A stretch of 64,000 nt of DNA from Clostridia bacterium. Lineage in GTDB: Bacteria; Bacillota; Clostridia; Lachnospirales; Anaerotignaceae. Every line of letters starts with the position of its first letter. Within the stretch, counting starts at the first letter, position 1. The stretch lies in assembly GCA_910575055.1 (NCBI GenBank), contig CAJTDC010000012.1, positions 23,213-87,212 on the forward strand. The letters run 5' to 3'. Positions 1 through 7,768 of this stretch are shown in pieces. The notes below the pieces were generated by a model, which saw nothing but the letters and a program-made list of their open reading frames with translations, was not told the DNA's origin and made no database searches. The translations under genes and the position numbers were made by a program.

Positions 1-82
1 TATAGCACCTTATATTATTAAATGCAAGAAATATTTACAAAAATATTTACAGTACTACTAACTACTTTTTTGAGTAACGATA

Positions 83-1516
83 TTACACTCTAACTTCCTC
101 TCCTTCTTCTTCTAAAAACTGTTTATTTTGTTCTAATACAGGCTGCACAAAATTTTTTATATAATCTTCTGTTTGTTCTGGTGCGATGCCAACAAAGTTT
201 TCAGGTATCATAATGGCTTCTAATTCTTCCATAGTCAGCCCAAACATAGTATCATTTGCAATTCTTTGTAATAAATCGTTTTGTTTTCCTTCCATTTTAA
301 CTACTTTTCCTGCTTCCATAGAATGTACTCTAATTCTTTCGTGTAATTCTTGTCTATTTCCGCCTTTTTTTACAGCATCCATCATAATGTTTTCTGTTGC
401 CATAAATGGTAGTTCATCATTAAGATGTTTTCTAATTACTTTAGGATATACTACCAAACCATCTACTACATTCCTATACAATGTTAATATGGCATCTACA
501 CATAAAAATGCTTCTGGTACACTAATTCTCTTATTTGCAGAGTCGTCTAATGTTCTCTCAAACCACTGTATGGAAGATGTCATTGCAGGATTGATAGCAT
601 CTGCAATGACATATCTTGCAAGAGAGCCTATTCTTTCAGAACGCATAGGATTTCTCTTATATGCCATAGCAGAAGAACCAATTTGGCTTTTTTCAAAAGG
701 TTCTTCAATTTCTTTTAAATGTTGTAAAAGCCTAATATCATTACTAAATTTAAAAGCACTTTGTGCAATAGACGAAAGCACATTTAATATTTGAGCATCT
801 AATTTTCTAGGATAAGTTTGTCCTGAAACTTTAAAATAATTTGTATATCCCATTTTATTGGCAATGATATCATCTAATTTTTTGACTTTTTGTTTATCTC
901 CATCAAATAATTCCAAAAAACTAGCCTGTGTACCTGTTGTACCTTTTGAGCCTAACAATTTTGCTTTACTAATTTGAAATTCTATATCCTCTAAATCCAT
1001 CATTAAATCTTGCAGCCAAAGTGTTGCTCTTTTTCCTACTGTTGTAGTTTGTGCTGGCTGAAAATGTGTAAAACCCAATGTTGGCATATCTTTATATTCT
1101 AATGCAAATTTTGAAAGCTCATTTATAACATTCAACAATTTCTTTCTAATGAGTTTCATTGCTTCTGTCATAATAATAATGTCTGTGTTATCTCCAACAT
1201 AACAGCTTGTTGCACCCAAATGAATAATTGCCTCTGCTTTTGGAGCTTGTTTTCCAAAAGCATATACGTGGCTCATAACATCGTGACGCACCTCTTTTTC
1301 TCTTGCTTCTGCTACTTCATAGTTAATGTCATATTGATGTGCTTTCATTTCCTCAATTTGTTCTTCTGTAATAGCAAGTCCTAGTTCTTTTTCTGCTTCT
1401 GCTAAAGCAATCCACAATTTTCTCCACGTTTGAAATTTAAACTCTTGTGAAAATAAGTGGGACATTTCTTTACTTGCATATCTTGTATTTAATGGAGATT
1501 GATATTGTTGTTTCAT
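83..1516 (-). CDS. purB: Adenylosuccinate lyase PurB
   Basis: Cytoplasmic lyase of the fumarase/aspartase superfamily. It removes fumarate from SAICAR and from adenylosuccinate in purine synthesis. The protein is 477 aa, normal for the family, and carries the superfamily signature loop SSAMAYKRNP at about residue 280 with its catalytic serine. The start at 1516 (MKQQYQSP) follows AAAGGAG with 7-nt spacing; a longer reading frame to 1564 has no ribosome binding site and overlaps the upstream gene remnant. It is the last gene of a purC / stalk-domain / purB run, 31 bp after the remnant. Family assignment is secure. Confidence 0.97.
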   Translation of the reverse strand: MKQQYQSPLNTRYASKEMSHLFSQEFKFQTWRKLWIALAEAEKELGLAITEEQIEEMKAHQYDINYEVAEAREKEVRHDVMSHVYAFGKQAPKAEAIIHLGATSCYVGDNTDIIIMTEAMKLIRKKLLNVINELSKFALEYKDMPTLGFTHFQPAQTTTVGKRATLWLQDLMMDLEDIEFQISKAKLLGSKGTTGTQASFLELFDGDKQKVKKLDDIIANKMGYTNYFKVSGQTYPRKLDAQILNVLSSIAQSAFKFSNDIRLLQHLKEIEEPFEKSQIGSSAMAYKRNPMRSERIGSLARYVIADAINPAMTSSIQWFERTLDDSANKRISVPEAFLCVDAILTLYRNVVDGLVVYPKVIRKHLNDELPFMATENIMMDAVKKGGNRQELHERIRVHSMEAGKVVKMEGKQNDLLQRIANDTMFGLTMEELEAIMIPENFVGIAPEQTEDYIKNFVQPVLEQNKQFLEEEGEEVRV

Positions 1517-1547
1517 TTGTATACTCCTTTCCATATTTGAGTAATGA

Positions 1548-2099
1548 TTATACCCAGACACCAAATCTATTATTTTCTATATCATAAAAATTTTGAGAAA
1601 AACTATTTCCAAACATAACTGCAATATCCTTTAATGAAATATAAATTGTATTTTCTTTATTCACAAGAGGATATGCCAACGCTCTAGGTTCTTCTCCATT
1701 GAATGAAATTTTGCTGTCCTCTATTTATATCATACTACATCTTTGTGCTATATGACATTCTATTTGTTTTGTATTTTCATACCATATCAAATCACATACG
1801 GTTAATTTATATTTCTTTTCTGCCTTTTGAATAACATCAAACAAATCTCTTAAAGGTACCATTATCATACCATCTTCTAATACATAAGGACAATGGCTTA
1901 CTTGAAATGCTTCTCCTTCTATATAAAACAAATCGCTTTTTGCTTCAAATGACAAAAATTTAGGAAAATATATAGTATCACTGTCTTCTTCAGCAGTAGC
2001 ATTTAATATAGTACATTGTGTTTCATTTGCATAACAAGGTATCGTAAAAACTACCAAAGACAATAAAACAGCAGCTACTTTTTTATTTATAAATATCAT
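1548..2099 (-). pseudogene. Exported stalk-domain (copper amine oxidase N-terminal-like) protein, interrupted by an in-frame stop
   Basis: The first part (MIFINKKVAAVLL, 2099 down to 1725) is a signal peptide followed by a beta-rich domain with the block VPLRDLFDVI, typical of the copper-amine-oxidase-N-like stalk domain of Clostridia and Paenibacillus surface proteins. A TAA at 1725-1727 stops it, but the same frame continues for 58 more codons to 1548 with a second stalk-like block (YISLKDIAVMFG) and then a normal stop. The simplest reading is one 183-codon gene broken by a nonsense mutation or a sequencing error. It lies between purC (ends 2104) and purB (starts 1516) and was probably cotranscribed. 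A start at 2138, overlapping purC, is possible but would put a basic stretch before the signal peptide. Confidence 0.75.
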
Positions 2100-2103
2100 A
2101 TTT

Positions 2104-2811
2104 TTATTTTGATGTAATCCTTTTCCAAACTTCCTCATAGGCTTCTTCTACACCGCCCAAATCTCTACGAAATCTATCTTTATCTAATTTTTGTTTTGTA
2201 TTTGCGTCCCAAAGGCGACAGGTATCAGGAGAAACCTCATCAGCAAGTATTATTTTATCACCATATTTACCAAATTCTATTTTAAAATCTACTAATATAA
2301 TATCTCTTTCTATAAAGAATTTTTTCATCAATTCATTTATTTTTAATGCACTTTCAGAAATTGTTTTTAATTCTTGTTCTGTTGCAATGCCAATTGCTGT
2401 AATTTGCATATTATTTATCATAGGGTCACCTAAATCATCATTTTTATAAGAAAACTCTAATACAGCATTTTTTAATGGTGTACCTTCTTCTACCCCAAAT
2501 TTTTTAGAAAAGCTGCCTGCTGCAATATTTCTTACAATAACCTCTAATGGTACAATTTTTACTTTTTTTACAAGTGTTTCTCTATCACTAATTTCTTTTA
2601 CAAAATGATTTTCAACACCATTTTCTGCTAAATATTGAAATACAATATTTGTCATTTTATTATTGATAACACCTTTTCCTGCAATAGAACCTTTTTTCAA
2701 TCCATTAAATGCAGTTGCATCGTCTTTGTAATCTACAATATACAAATTTTCATCTTCTGTTTTGTACACTTTTTTTGCTTTTCCTTCATAAAGCATTTCT
2801 AATTTTTTCAT
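2104..2811 (-). CDS. purC: SAICAR synthase PurC
   Basis: ATP-dependent phosphoribosylaminoimidazole-succinocarboxamide synthase, joining CAIR and aspartate in purine synthesis. At 235 aa it has the usual bacterial length. Visible motifs are YEGKAKKVY near the N-terminus, the substrate loop PLEVIVRNIAAGSF around residue 90 and DEVSPDTCRLWD around residue 195. The ATG at 2811 follows AAAGGGGAG. It heads the run purC / stalk-domain remnant / purB, with a candidate promoter just upstream inside the end of the cob operon. Confidence 0.97.
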   Translation of the reverse strand: MKKLEMLYEGKAKKVYKTEDENLYIVDYKDDATAFNGLKKGSIAGKGVINNKMTNIVFQYLAENGVENHFVKEISDRETLVKKVKIVPLEVIVRNIAAGSFSKKFGVEEGTPLKNAVLEFSYKNDDLGDPMINNMQITAIGIATEQELKTISESALKINELMKKFFIERDIILVDFKIEFGKYGDKIILADEVSPDTCRLWDANTKQKLDKDRFRRDLGGVEEAYEEVWKRITSK

Positions 2812-2854
2812 ACCATTCTCCCCTTTGCAGTTATATTACAAAATTTTCTATTTT

Positions 2855-2883
2855 ATACTACCACAACAAAAAAAAAACCGCAA
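2855..2883 (-). promoter_or_regulatory. Candidate sigma-A promoter for purC
   Basis: On the minus strand TTGCGG (2878-2883), 17 bp and TAGTAT (2855-2860) precede purC by about 45 bp. The spacer is largely a T run. No PurR box or purine riboswitch was recognised. Confidence 0.4.
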
Positions 2884-2888
2884 TACTC

Positions 2889-3494
2889 TCAAAAATTCTT
2901 TACAGGGCAATTTATTTTTTCTATTGCGATATGTCCTTTTGTCACAGACACAAGAGAATAGGTTTCTTGCTCCAAAAAAAACTTCCAAAAACCGTCATAT
3001 CCTGCCCCTGTTAAAACACAAAGCATAACACTCATAACACCATTATGTGTTACTAAAAGCACTGTTTCTTCCTCTGCCGTTTCTTTTATTACTTGTTCCA
3101 ATGCTTTTCTAATTCTTTCATAAAATGCAAAAAATGCCTCTCCCTCAGGTATACAAAAATTTTTCCAATCTTTTCCCCATTGTTCAAAGGCTTCTGGATA
3201 TTCTTGTTGTAATATTTTATAATGTTTTCCTTCCCAAAGTCCGAAATTTAACTCTCGAAATTCTTTTCTTTTATCTAATACGATATTTTTTCCTTTTGTA
3301 ATAATTTCTGCTGTTTCTACAGAACGTTTTAAATCACTTGTAATTACTTTATCACACACCACATTTTTAAAAAATCCATATAATGTCTGTGCTTGTTTTA
3401 TTCCTATTTCATTAATAGGACAATCTGTCCAACCATAATATAGCTTTTCTTTATTCATATCTGTTTGTCCGTGACGTACTAAATATAATTTCAT
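2889..3494 (-). CDS. cobC: Histidine phosphatase, probable alpha-ribazole phosphatase CobC
   Basis: A 201-aa phosphoglycerate-mutase-superfamily enzyme. The catalytic RHG motif is at residues 7-9 (LVRHGQTD) and the second histidine is in LLVTHNGVM near residue 150. The sequence alone only says histidine phosphatase. Its position as the last gene of cobT-cobU-cobS, with a 4-bp start/stop overlap with cobS, supports alpha-ribazole-5'-phosphate dephosphorylation in assembly of the cobalamin lower ligand. Confidence 0.85.
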   Translation of the reverse strand: MKLYLVRHGQTDMNKEKLYYGWTDCPINEIGIKQAQTLYGFFKNVVCDKVITSDLKRSVETAEIITKGKNIVLDKRKEFRELNFGLWEGKHYKILQQEYPEAFEQWGKDWKNFCIPEGEAFFAFYERIRKALEQVIKETAEEETVLLVTHNGVMSVMLCVLTGAGYDGFWKFFLEQETYSLVSVTKGHIAIEKINCPVKNF

Positions 3495-4249
3495 ACTATT
3501 CCCCCTTGTAAAGTCATTACTGCTAAAAATACGATTTCTGAAAGTTCATAACCAGCTCCTAATGTATCGCCTGTCATACCACCAATTTTATGCTGGCAAT
3601 ATTCTCTAAAAAGAAAACCAAAAAGTAATACTGTTATTATAGGTAAAATACTTTTCATTTGTAAAAAACCTGCTAAAAGTGCTATACCTATCAAAACCGC
3701 TGCTATCATATATTTTGTATATTTTTGTGTTAAATACAAACTTCCTAAACCTGACTGTTCTTTTGCATAATTGCTTTTCATTAGTATAGGTGTTGCCATT
3801 TTGCCAGACACTGGTGCAAGTAATACCGCTAAATATCCTTCATTTTCTGCCATTGATACTAAAAATACTACTTTTAATACAATATCAAATAATAATGCTA
3901 ATGCACCATTTGTTCCTACTCTACTGTCTTTCATAATTTCAAGCATTTTTTCTTTTTTTCTTGCTGAAAAAAAACCATCACAAGTATCTGCTAAACCATC
4001 TAAATGAAATCCTCCTGTTACTATGGTTTCAGAAAGTACCGCAAAAACAGCCCCTATCAAAGGCATTTTGAAAAAAAATACCATTGCTCCATAACAAATA
4101 TAATCAATCAGCCCTACCAAAAGTCCTATTAGTGTATAAAATAAAATTCCTTTTGAAAATTCCTCTTGAGGTAATATTTTATTTGAAGCAGGTACTGGCA
4201 ATATTGTTAAAAAACTAACTGTACTCCAAAACAGTTGCAATAGTATCAC
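3491..4249 (-). CDS. cobS: Adenosylcobinamide-GDP ribazoletransferase CobS
   Basis: Integral-membrane cobalamin synthase that joins adenosylcobinamide-GDP to alpha-ribazole (phosphate). It has 252 aa with several hydrophobic segments and the conserved N-terminal FLTILPVP and GGFHLDGLADTCDG blocks, the latter with the acidic residues characteristic of the family. It overlaps cobU upstream and cobC downstream by 4 bp each, which indicates translational coupling. Confidence 0.95.
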   Translation of the reverse strand: MILLQLFWSTVSFLTILPVPASNKILPQEEFSKGILFYTLIGLLVGLIDYICYGAMVFFFKMPLIGAVFAVLSETIVTGGFHLDGLADTCDGFFSARKKEKMLEIMKDSRVGTNGALALLFDIVLKVVFLVSMAENEGYLAVLLAPVSGKMATPILMKSNYAKEQSGLGSLYLTQKYTKYMIAAVLIGIALLAGFLQMKSILPIITVLLFGFLFREYCQHKIGGMTGDTLGAGYELSEIVFLAVMTLQGGIV

Positions 4250-4794
4250 CCCTTTATTTTCATAGGAATACCAGATACTACAAAATATACTTCATTTGCT
4301 TTTTTTGCTAATATCTGATTGACATTTCCCATCATATCCCTAAAATATCTGCTTAATTTATCTATTGGCACAATACCTAATCCTATCTCTCCCGTTACAA
4401 TAATTATTTCACTTTTTGATATACTGCAAATTTCTGCAATTTCTTCTAATTCTTTTACTATTTTATTTTCTAATTCTATAAAATCCATATTTTCAATATC
4501 ATCTGTTTTGTTATATTCAAATATCAAATTTGTTAAAAGCAATGTAATACAATCCAATAATATACAATTATATTTCTTTTCTGCTTCTTCTATCTTTTCT
4601 GCCAAATTGATATAACTTTCTAATGTATCCCAATGTTCTGGTCGGCGTTGTTTATGCTTCAAAATGCGATGCTCCATTTCTTCATCAGTTACTTTTGCTG
4701 TAGCAATATAAAGTACATTTCCATTTACTTTTTTTGCTAAGTCTTCTGCAAAAGCACTTTTTCCACTTTTATCACCGCCTGTTACTAATATCAT
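4246..4794 (-). CDS. cobU: Adenosylcobinamide kinase / guanylyltransferase CobU
   Basis: Bifunctional enzyme that phosphorylates adenosylcobinamide and then activates it with GMP from GTP. It has 182 aa with a P-loop GGDKSGKS at residues 6-13 and the CobU-specific HKQRRPEHW block near residue 47, which contains the histidine expected to be guanylylated. It overlaps the neighbouring genes by 4 bp on both sides. Confidence 0.95.
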   Translation of the reverse strand: MILVTGGDKSGKSAFAEDLAKKVNGNVLYIATAKVTDEEMEHRILKHKQRRPEHWDTLESYINLAEKIEEAEKKYNCILLDCITLLLTNLIFEYNKTDDIENMDFIELENKIVKELEEIAEICSISKSEIIIVTGEIGLGIVPIDKLSRYFRDMMGNVNQILAKKANEVYFVVSGIPMKIKG

Positions 4795-5876
4795 ATTGTT
4801 TTATCCTCTCTAATATCTATGTAATTTGATTTGTCTACATTCCCTTGTTCAAACGTTGCCATTTCTGCCATAATTTTTGTTGCTGCATCTGCTAAATACA
4901 TTGTAAAGGGACAACCTGTACCTTCTCCTAATCTCATCTCTAATTGAAAATAAGGACGTAAACCAATTTGTTTTGCTGCAATGTGATATGCAGGTTCTGC
5001 TGACTGATGAGAAGCTAATAAATATTGTTTTACCAAAGGCTGACATACACACGCTGCTAATGCTGCACTAATGGATATTACACCATCTACTATAATAGGT
5101 ATTCTATAATAAGCTGCACCTAAAAAACAACCCATAAGTCCCGCAATATCAAACCCGCCTACCTTTTGTACTACTTCAAAAGCATTTTTTCTATCCATAT
5201 TATGATGTAATTGTAATATTCTTTTTAAAACTTCTTTTTTCTTTTGAAATAACTCCTCTGTTAGTCCTGCCCCTTTTCCTGTTGCTTCTTCTACATTACA
5301 GCCAGTTAATGCTATAATCACAGACGTTGCTGTTGTAGTATTGCTAATTCCCATTTCTCCTGTTCCTAATATTTTATAGTCTTGTTGTTTTAGTTGTTTT
5401 ACTAATTCAAAACCTGTATAAATAGCTTTTTTCATTTCTTGTTTTGTCATAGCTTCTTGTTTTGTGGTGTTTTTTGTTCCATAATTAATTTTTTTATGAA
5501 TAAGTTGTTTATGTGTTATATTATTGTTAATTCCGATATCTACAACTTTTAAATCTATATTTAATTGTCTTGATAATATAGAAATTCCTGTCATTCCTTC
5601 TAACATATTATATGTTTGTACTGCTGTTACTTCTTGTGGTGCTGTACTAACACCTTCTTCATAAACACCATTGTCTGCACACATCACTATAATTGCTTTT
5701 TTATTTAATTCATTTTGTATACTTCCTGTAATGCCAGAAATCGTAATTGCTAATTTCTCTAATCTTCCTAAACTGCCAATAGGCTTTATTAAATTATCCT
5801 GATATTGTTTTGCCTCTTTCATTGTTTTTTCAAAAAGAGGTTTTATATTATTTATCATTTGCTGTATATCTTCCAT
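4791..5876 (-). CDS. cobT: Nicotinate-nucleotide--dimethylbenzimidazole phosphoribosyltransferase CobT
   Basis: Makes alpha-ribazole phosphate from nicotinate mononucleotide and a lower-ligand base. It has 361 aa with the family blocks DNGVYEEGVS, GTGEMGISNTTTATS and LGEGTGCPF near the C-terminus. I chose the start at 5876 (MEDIQQMI) because AAGGTGGG lies 7 nt upstream; the open frame to 5966 runs through the terminator of the preceding gene. First gene of the cobTUSC operon. Only late-assembly genes are present, consistent with cobinamide salvage or with the corrin-ring genes being elsewhere. Confidence 0.96.
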   Translation of the reverse strand: MEDIQQMINNIKPLFEKTMKEAKQYQDNLIKPIGSLGRLEKLAITISGITGSIQNELNKKAIIVMCADNGVYEEGVSTAPQEVTAVQTYNMLEGMTGISILSRQLNIDLKVVDIGINNNITHKQLIHKKINYGTKNTTKQEAMTKQEMKKAIYTGFELVKQLKQQDYKILGTGEMGISNTTTATSVIIALTGCNVEEATGKGAGLTEELFQKKKEVLKRILQLHHNMDRKNAFEVVQKVGGFDIAGLMGCFLGAAYYRIPIIVDGVISISAALAACVCQPLVKQYLLASHQSAEPAYHIAAKQIGLRPYFQLEMRLGEGTGCPFTMYLADAATKIMAEMATFEQGNVDKSNYIDIREDKTI

Positions 5877-5940
5877 ATATATGCCCACCTTTTCAAAATA
5901 CTTATACTTTATATAATAAATCAAATTGAAAACAAATAAA

Positions 5941-5976
5941 AGCCCCTTATTGTGTCGATAAGACATAATAAAGGGC
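5941..5976 (-). terminator. Rho-independent terminator after the DUF1540 gene
   Basis: A stem of about 16 bp with two mismatches around GATAA, followed on the minus strand by TTTTATTTG. It separates the DUF1540 gene from cobT, so cobT needs its own start site in the 60 bp between this hairpin and its ATG. Confidence 0.8.
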
Positions 5977-5991
5977 TCTTTATCAATTAAA

Positions 5992-6153
5992 TTATTTCAA
6001 TACAAAAGATTGACAGTCAGTACATTGGTCCATTGTAGGATTTGTTTCATGGGTACCTACCTGAATACTTTTTAAAGAACAGTAGTCTTTTGAACCACAG
6101 TGGTATTTACAATTTGTTACACTACATCTAATACATTCGTTTGCAGTTTGCAT
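5992..6153 (-). CDS. Small cysteine-rich DUF1540 protein
   Basis: A 53-aa ORF starting MQTANECIRC behind AGGAGG. Its eight cysteines follow the DUF1540 pattern: CIRC, NCKYHC and YC in the first half, then QCTDC followed by QSFV at the end. DUF1540 proteins are small, probably metal-binding, and have no established function. The gene has its own terminator (5941-5976) and is divergent from the hydrolase at 6306. An ATA-17 bp-CATACTAT element upstream fits a mother-cell SigE-type promoter, which suggests but does not prove sporulation expression. Confidence 0.85.
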   Translation of the reverse strand: MQTANECIRCSVTNCKYHCGSKDYCSLKSIQVGTHETNPTMDQCTDCQSFVLK

Positions 6154-6194
6154 AATGAATTCCTCCTAAAATATAAATCATATTTGTTACAAAA

Positions 6195-6222
6195 ATAGTA
6201 TGTCCTAAAATAGAAAATATAT
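6195..6222 (-). promoter_or_regulatory. SigE-type promoter candidate for the DUF1540 gene
   Basis: On the minus strand ATA (6220-6222), 17 bp and CATACTAT (6195-6202) match the SigE pattern ATA-N16-18-CATACANT except for one base. The same arrangement precedes the small ORF at 19846. Short motifs like this can occur by chance in AT-rich DNA. Confidence 0.4.
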
Positions 6223-6305
6223 AAATATTTTTCTTTTCAAATGTTGGTAAAATCTGCTATACTAATATTACATCTATTAAAACAACAAAAATAAGGAGAA
6301 TATTT

Positions 6306-6857
6306 ATGCGAATTAAAAAAGAAAATACAATGTGTATTATCATTGACGACCAAGAAAAACTTATCCCCAGTATTTTAGAAAAAGAGCATCTTTTAGAAAA
6401 TACTAAAAAACTTTGTACTGGCTTATTAGCACTAAACGTTCCTTGTATTGCAACAGAACACTACAGAAAAGGACTAGGCGAAACTGTACCTATTTTAAAA
6501 GAAGCATTAAAAATACCAGAAAAAACAAAAGCTTACGACAAAATTACATTTAGTGCTTATGAAAATGAAGAAATTAAAAATTTGATTACACATTCTGGCA
6601 AAAAAAATATTATTATATGTGGTACAGAAGCACACATTTGTGTATTACAAACAACCATTGATTTACAAAATGCTGGTTATCAAGTAATATTAGTAGAAGA
6701 TTGCATTGGTTCTCGTACACAAATCAACAAAGATGGTGCAGTAAAAAGAGCTATGCAAGAAGGTGCTATCATAAGCACATACGAAGCAATATTATTTGAA
6801 TTAGTAAGAGTAGCTGGAACATCTGAATTTAAACAAATATTAAATATTATAAAATAA
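6306..6857 (+). CDS. Isochorismatase-fold cysteine hydrolase
   Basis: A 183-aa cytoplasmic alpha/beta hydrolase of the isochorismatase/nicotinamidase family. The triad candidates are the Asp in IIIDDQEK (near residue 14), the Lys in DKITFSAY (near residue 78) and the Cys in GTEAHICVLQT (near residue 111). The short form resembles YcaC- and isochorismatase-domain proteins of unknown substrate; nothing in the neighbourhood identifies one. It starts behind AAGGAG, is divergent from DUF1540 and is closed by a strong terminator. Confidence 0.85.
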   Translation: MRIKKENTMCIIIDDQEKLIPSILEKEHLLENTKKLCTGLLALNVPCIATEHYRKGLGETVPILKEALKIPEKTKAYDKITFSAYENEEIKNLITHSGKKNIIICGTEAHICVLQTTIDLQNAGYQVILVEDCIGSRTQINKDGAVKRAMQEGAIISTYEAILFELVRVAGTSEFKQILNIIK

Positions 6858-6860
6858 TTT

Positions 6861-6910
6861 AAAAAAGAGAGTATTTTTATTATTTATACGAAATACTCTC
6901 TTTTATTTTT
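6861..6910. terminator. Bidirectional terminator between the hydrolase and the Mrp gene
   Basis: Perfect arms AAAAGAGAGTATTT and AAATACTCTCTTTT, T-rich on both sides. It can serve the plus-strand hydrolase and the minus-strand Mrp/SLH genes. Confidence 0.85.
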
Positions 6911-6917
6911 TACCATA

Positions 6918-7751
6918 TTACAATTCTATTTTTTGAACTAATTTTTGTATTGCCTCATTTAAAAATGAAACGTCTTTTTGTTCTATATTTCCAGCATCAC
7001 AGAGCATTGCAATATCTGGTTGTATTGGAAGCTGTGCTAACACATCAATATTCATTTCCTCAGCAATTTGCTGTAATTTACTTTCTCCAAATGGATACAA
7101 TTTTTTACCGCAATCATCACAAATCATATAACTCATATTTTCTATAATACCACAAACAGGAATAGACATTTTTTCTGCCATATGATAGGATTTTTTTACA
7201 ATTAAGGAAACTAAATCTTGTGGTGTTGTTACAATCACTACACCATCTACGGGAATACTTTGAAATACTGTCAAAGGCACATCTCCTGTACCTGGTGGCA
7301 TATCAATAAGCAAAACATCTAACTCTCCCCAAGCTACATCTGTCCAAAACTGTTTTACTGCATTACCAATTACAGGGCCTCTCCATACTACAGGGTCATC
7401 TTCTTGTTCTAATATCAAATTTGCAGACATAATAGAAATACCAGTTTGTGTTTTTACAACATCAATACCATTTCCATTACCTACTGCTTTTTGATGTACG
7501 CCAAAAGCTTTTGGTATAGATGGGCCTGTAATATCTCCATCTAATATTCCAACACGATACCCTTTTTTACAGAGTGCTACAGCAATGCAGGATGTCATAG
7601 AGGATTTTCCAACACCGCCTTTTCCGCTCATAATACCAATTACTTTTTTAATATGACTTTGCACATTTGGCATCTCCATAAAATTCGCTTTTCTTTCTGC
7701 ACAGTCACTTTGACAGCTAGAACATTGTGACTTGTCACAGTTGTTACTCAT
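6918..7751 (-). CDS. Mrp/NBP35-type iron-sulfur carrier ATPase
   Basis: A 277-aa cytoplasmic P-loop ATPase of the Mrp/ApbC/NBP35 group, which carry and transfer Fe-S clusters. It has a short Cys-rich N-terminal tail (CDKSQCSSCQSDC), the deviant Walker A GKGGVGKSS near residue 45, the Walker B region LLIDMPPGTGD, and a C-terminal CxxC (CDDCGKK) where a bridging cluster would bind. The start at 7751 (MSNNCDK) has GGAG 9 nt upstream; the ATG at 7766 lacks a good site. It lies 17 bp after the SLH/CAP gene and is probably cotranscribed, with no obvious functional link. Confidence 0.9.
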   Translation of the reverse strand: MSNNCDKSQCSSCQSDCAERKANFMEMPNVQSHIKKVIGIMSGKGGVGKSSMTSCIAVALCKKGYRVGILDGDITGPSIPKAFGVHQKAVGNGNGIDVVKTQTGISIMSANLILEQEDDPVVWRGPVIGNAVKQFWTDVAWGELDVLLIDMPPGTGDVPLTVFQSIPVDGVVIVTTPQDLVSLIVKKSYHMAEKMSIPVCGIIENMSYMICDDCGKKLYPFGESKLQQIAEEMNIDVLAQLPIQPDIAMLCDAGNIEQKDVSFLNEAIQKLVQKIEL

Positions 7752-7768
7752 TTTTTCCATCTCCATTC

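Noticed and set aside
186..794. Long plus-strand ORF (202 aa) inside purB
   Set aside because: It is the antisense shadow of purB; no ribosome binding site and no family features.
1725..1727. Stop-codon reassignment to explain the in-frame TAA
   Set aside because: TAA ends many other intact genes in the window, so a changed code is excluded.
5877..6000. Cobalamin riboswitch upstream of cobT
   Set aside because: The interval is too short and holds the DUF1540 terminator; no B12-box-like sequence seen.
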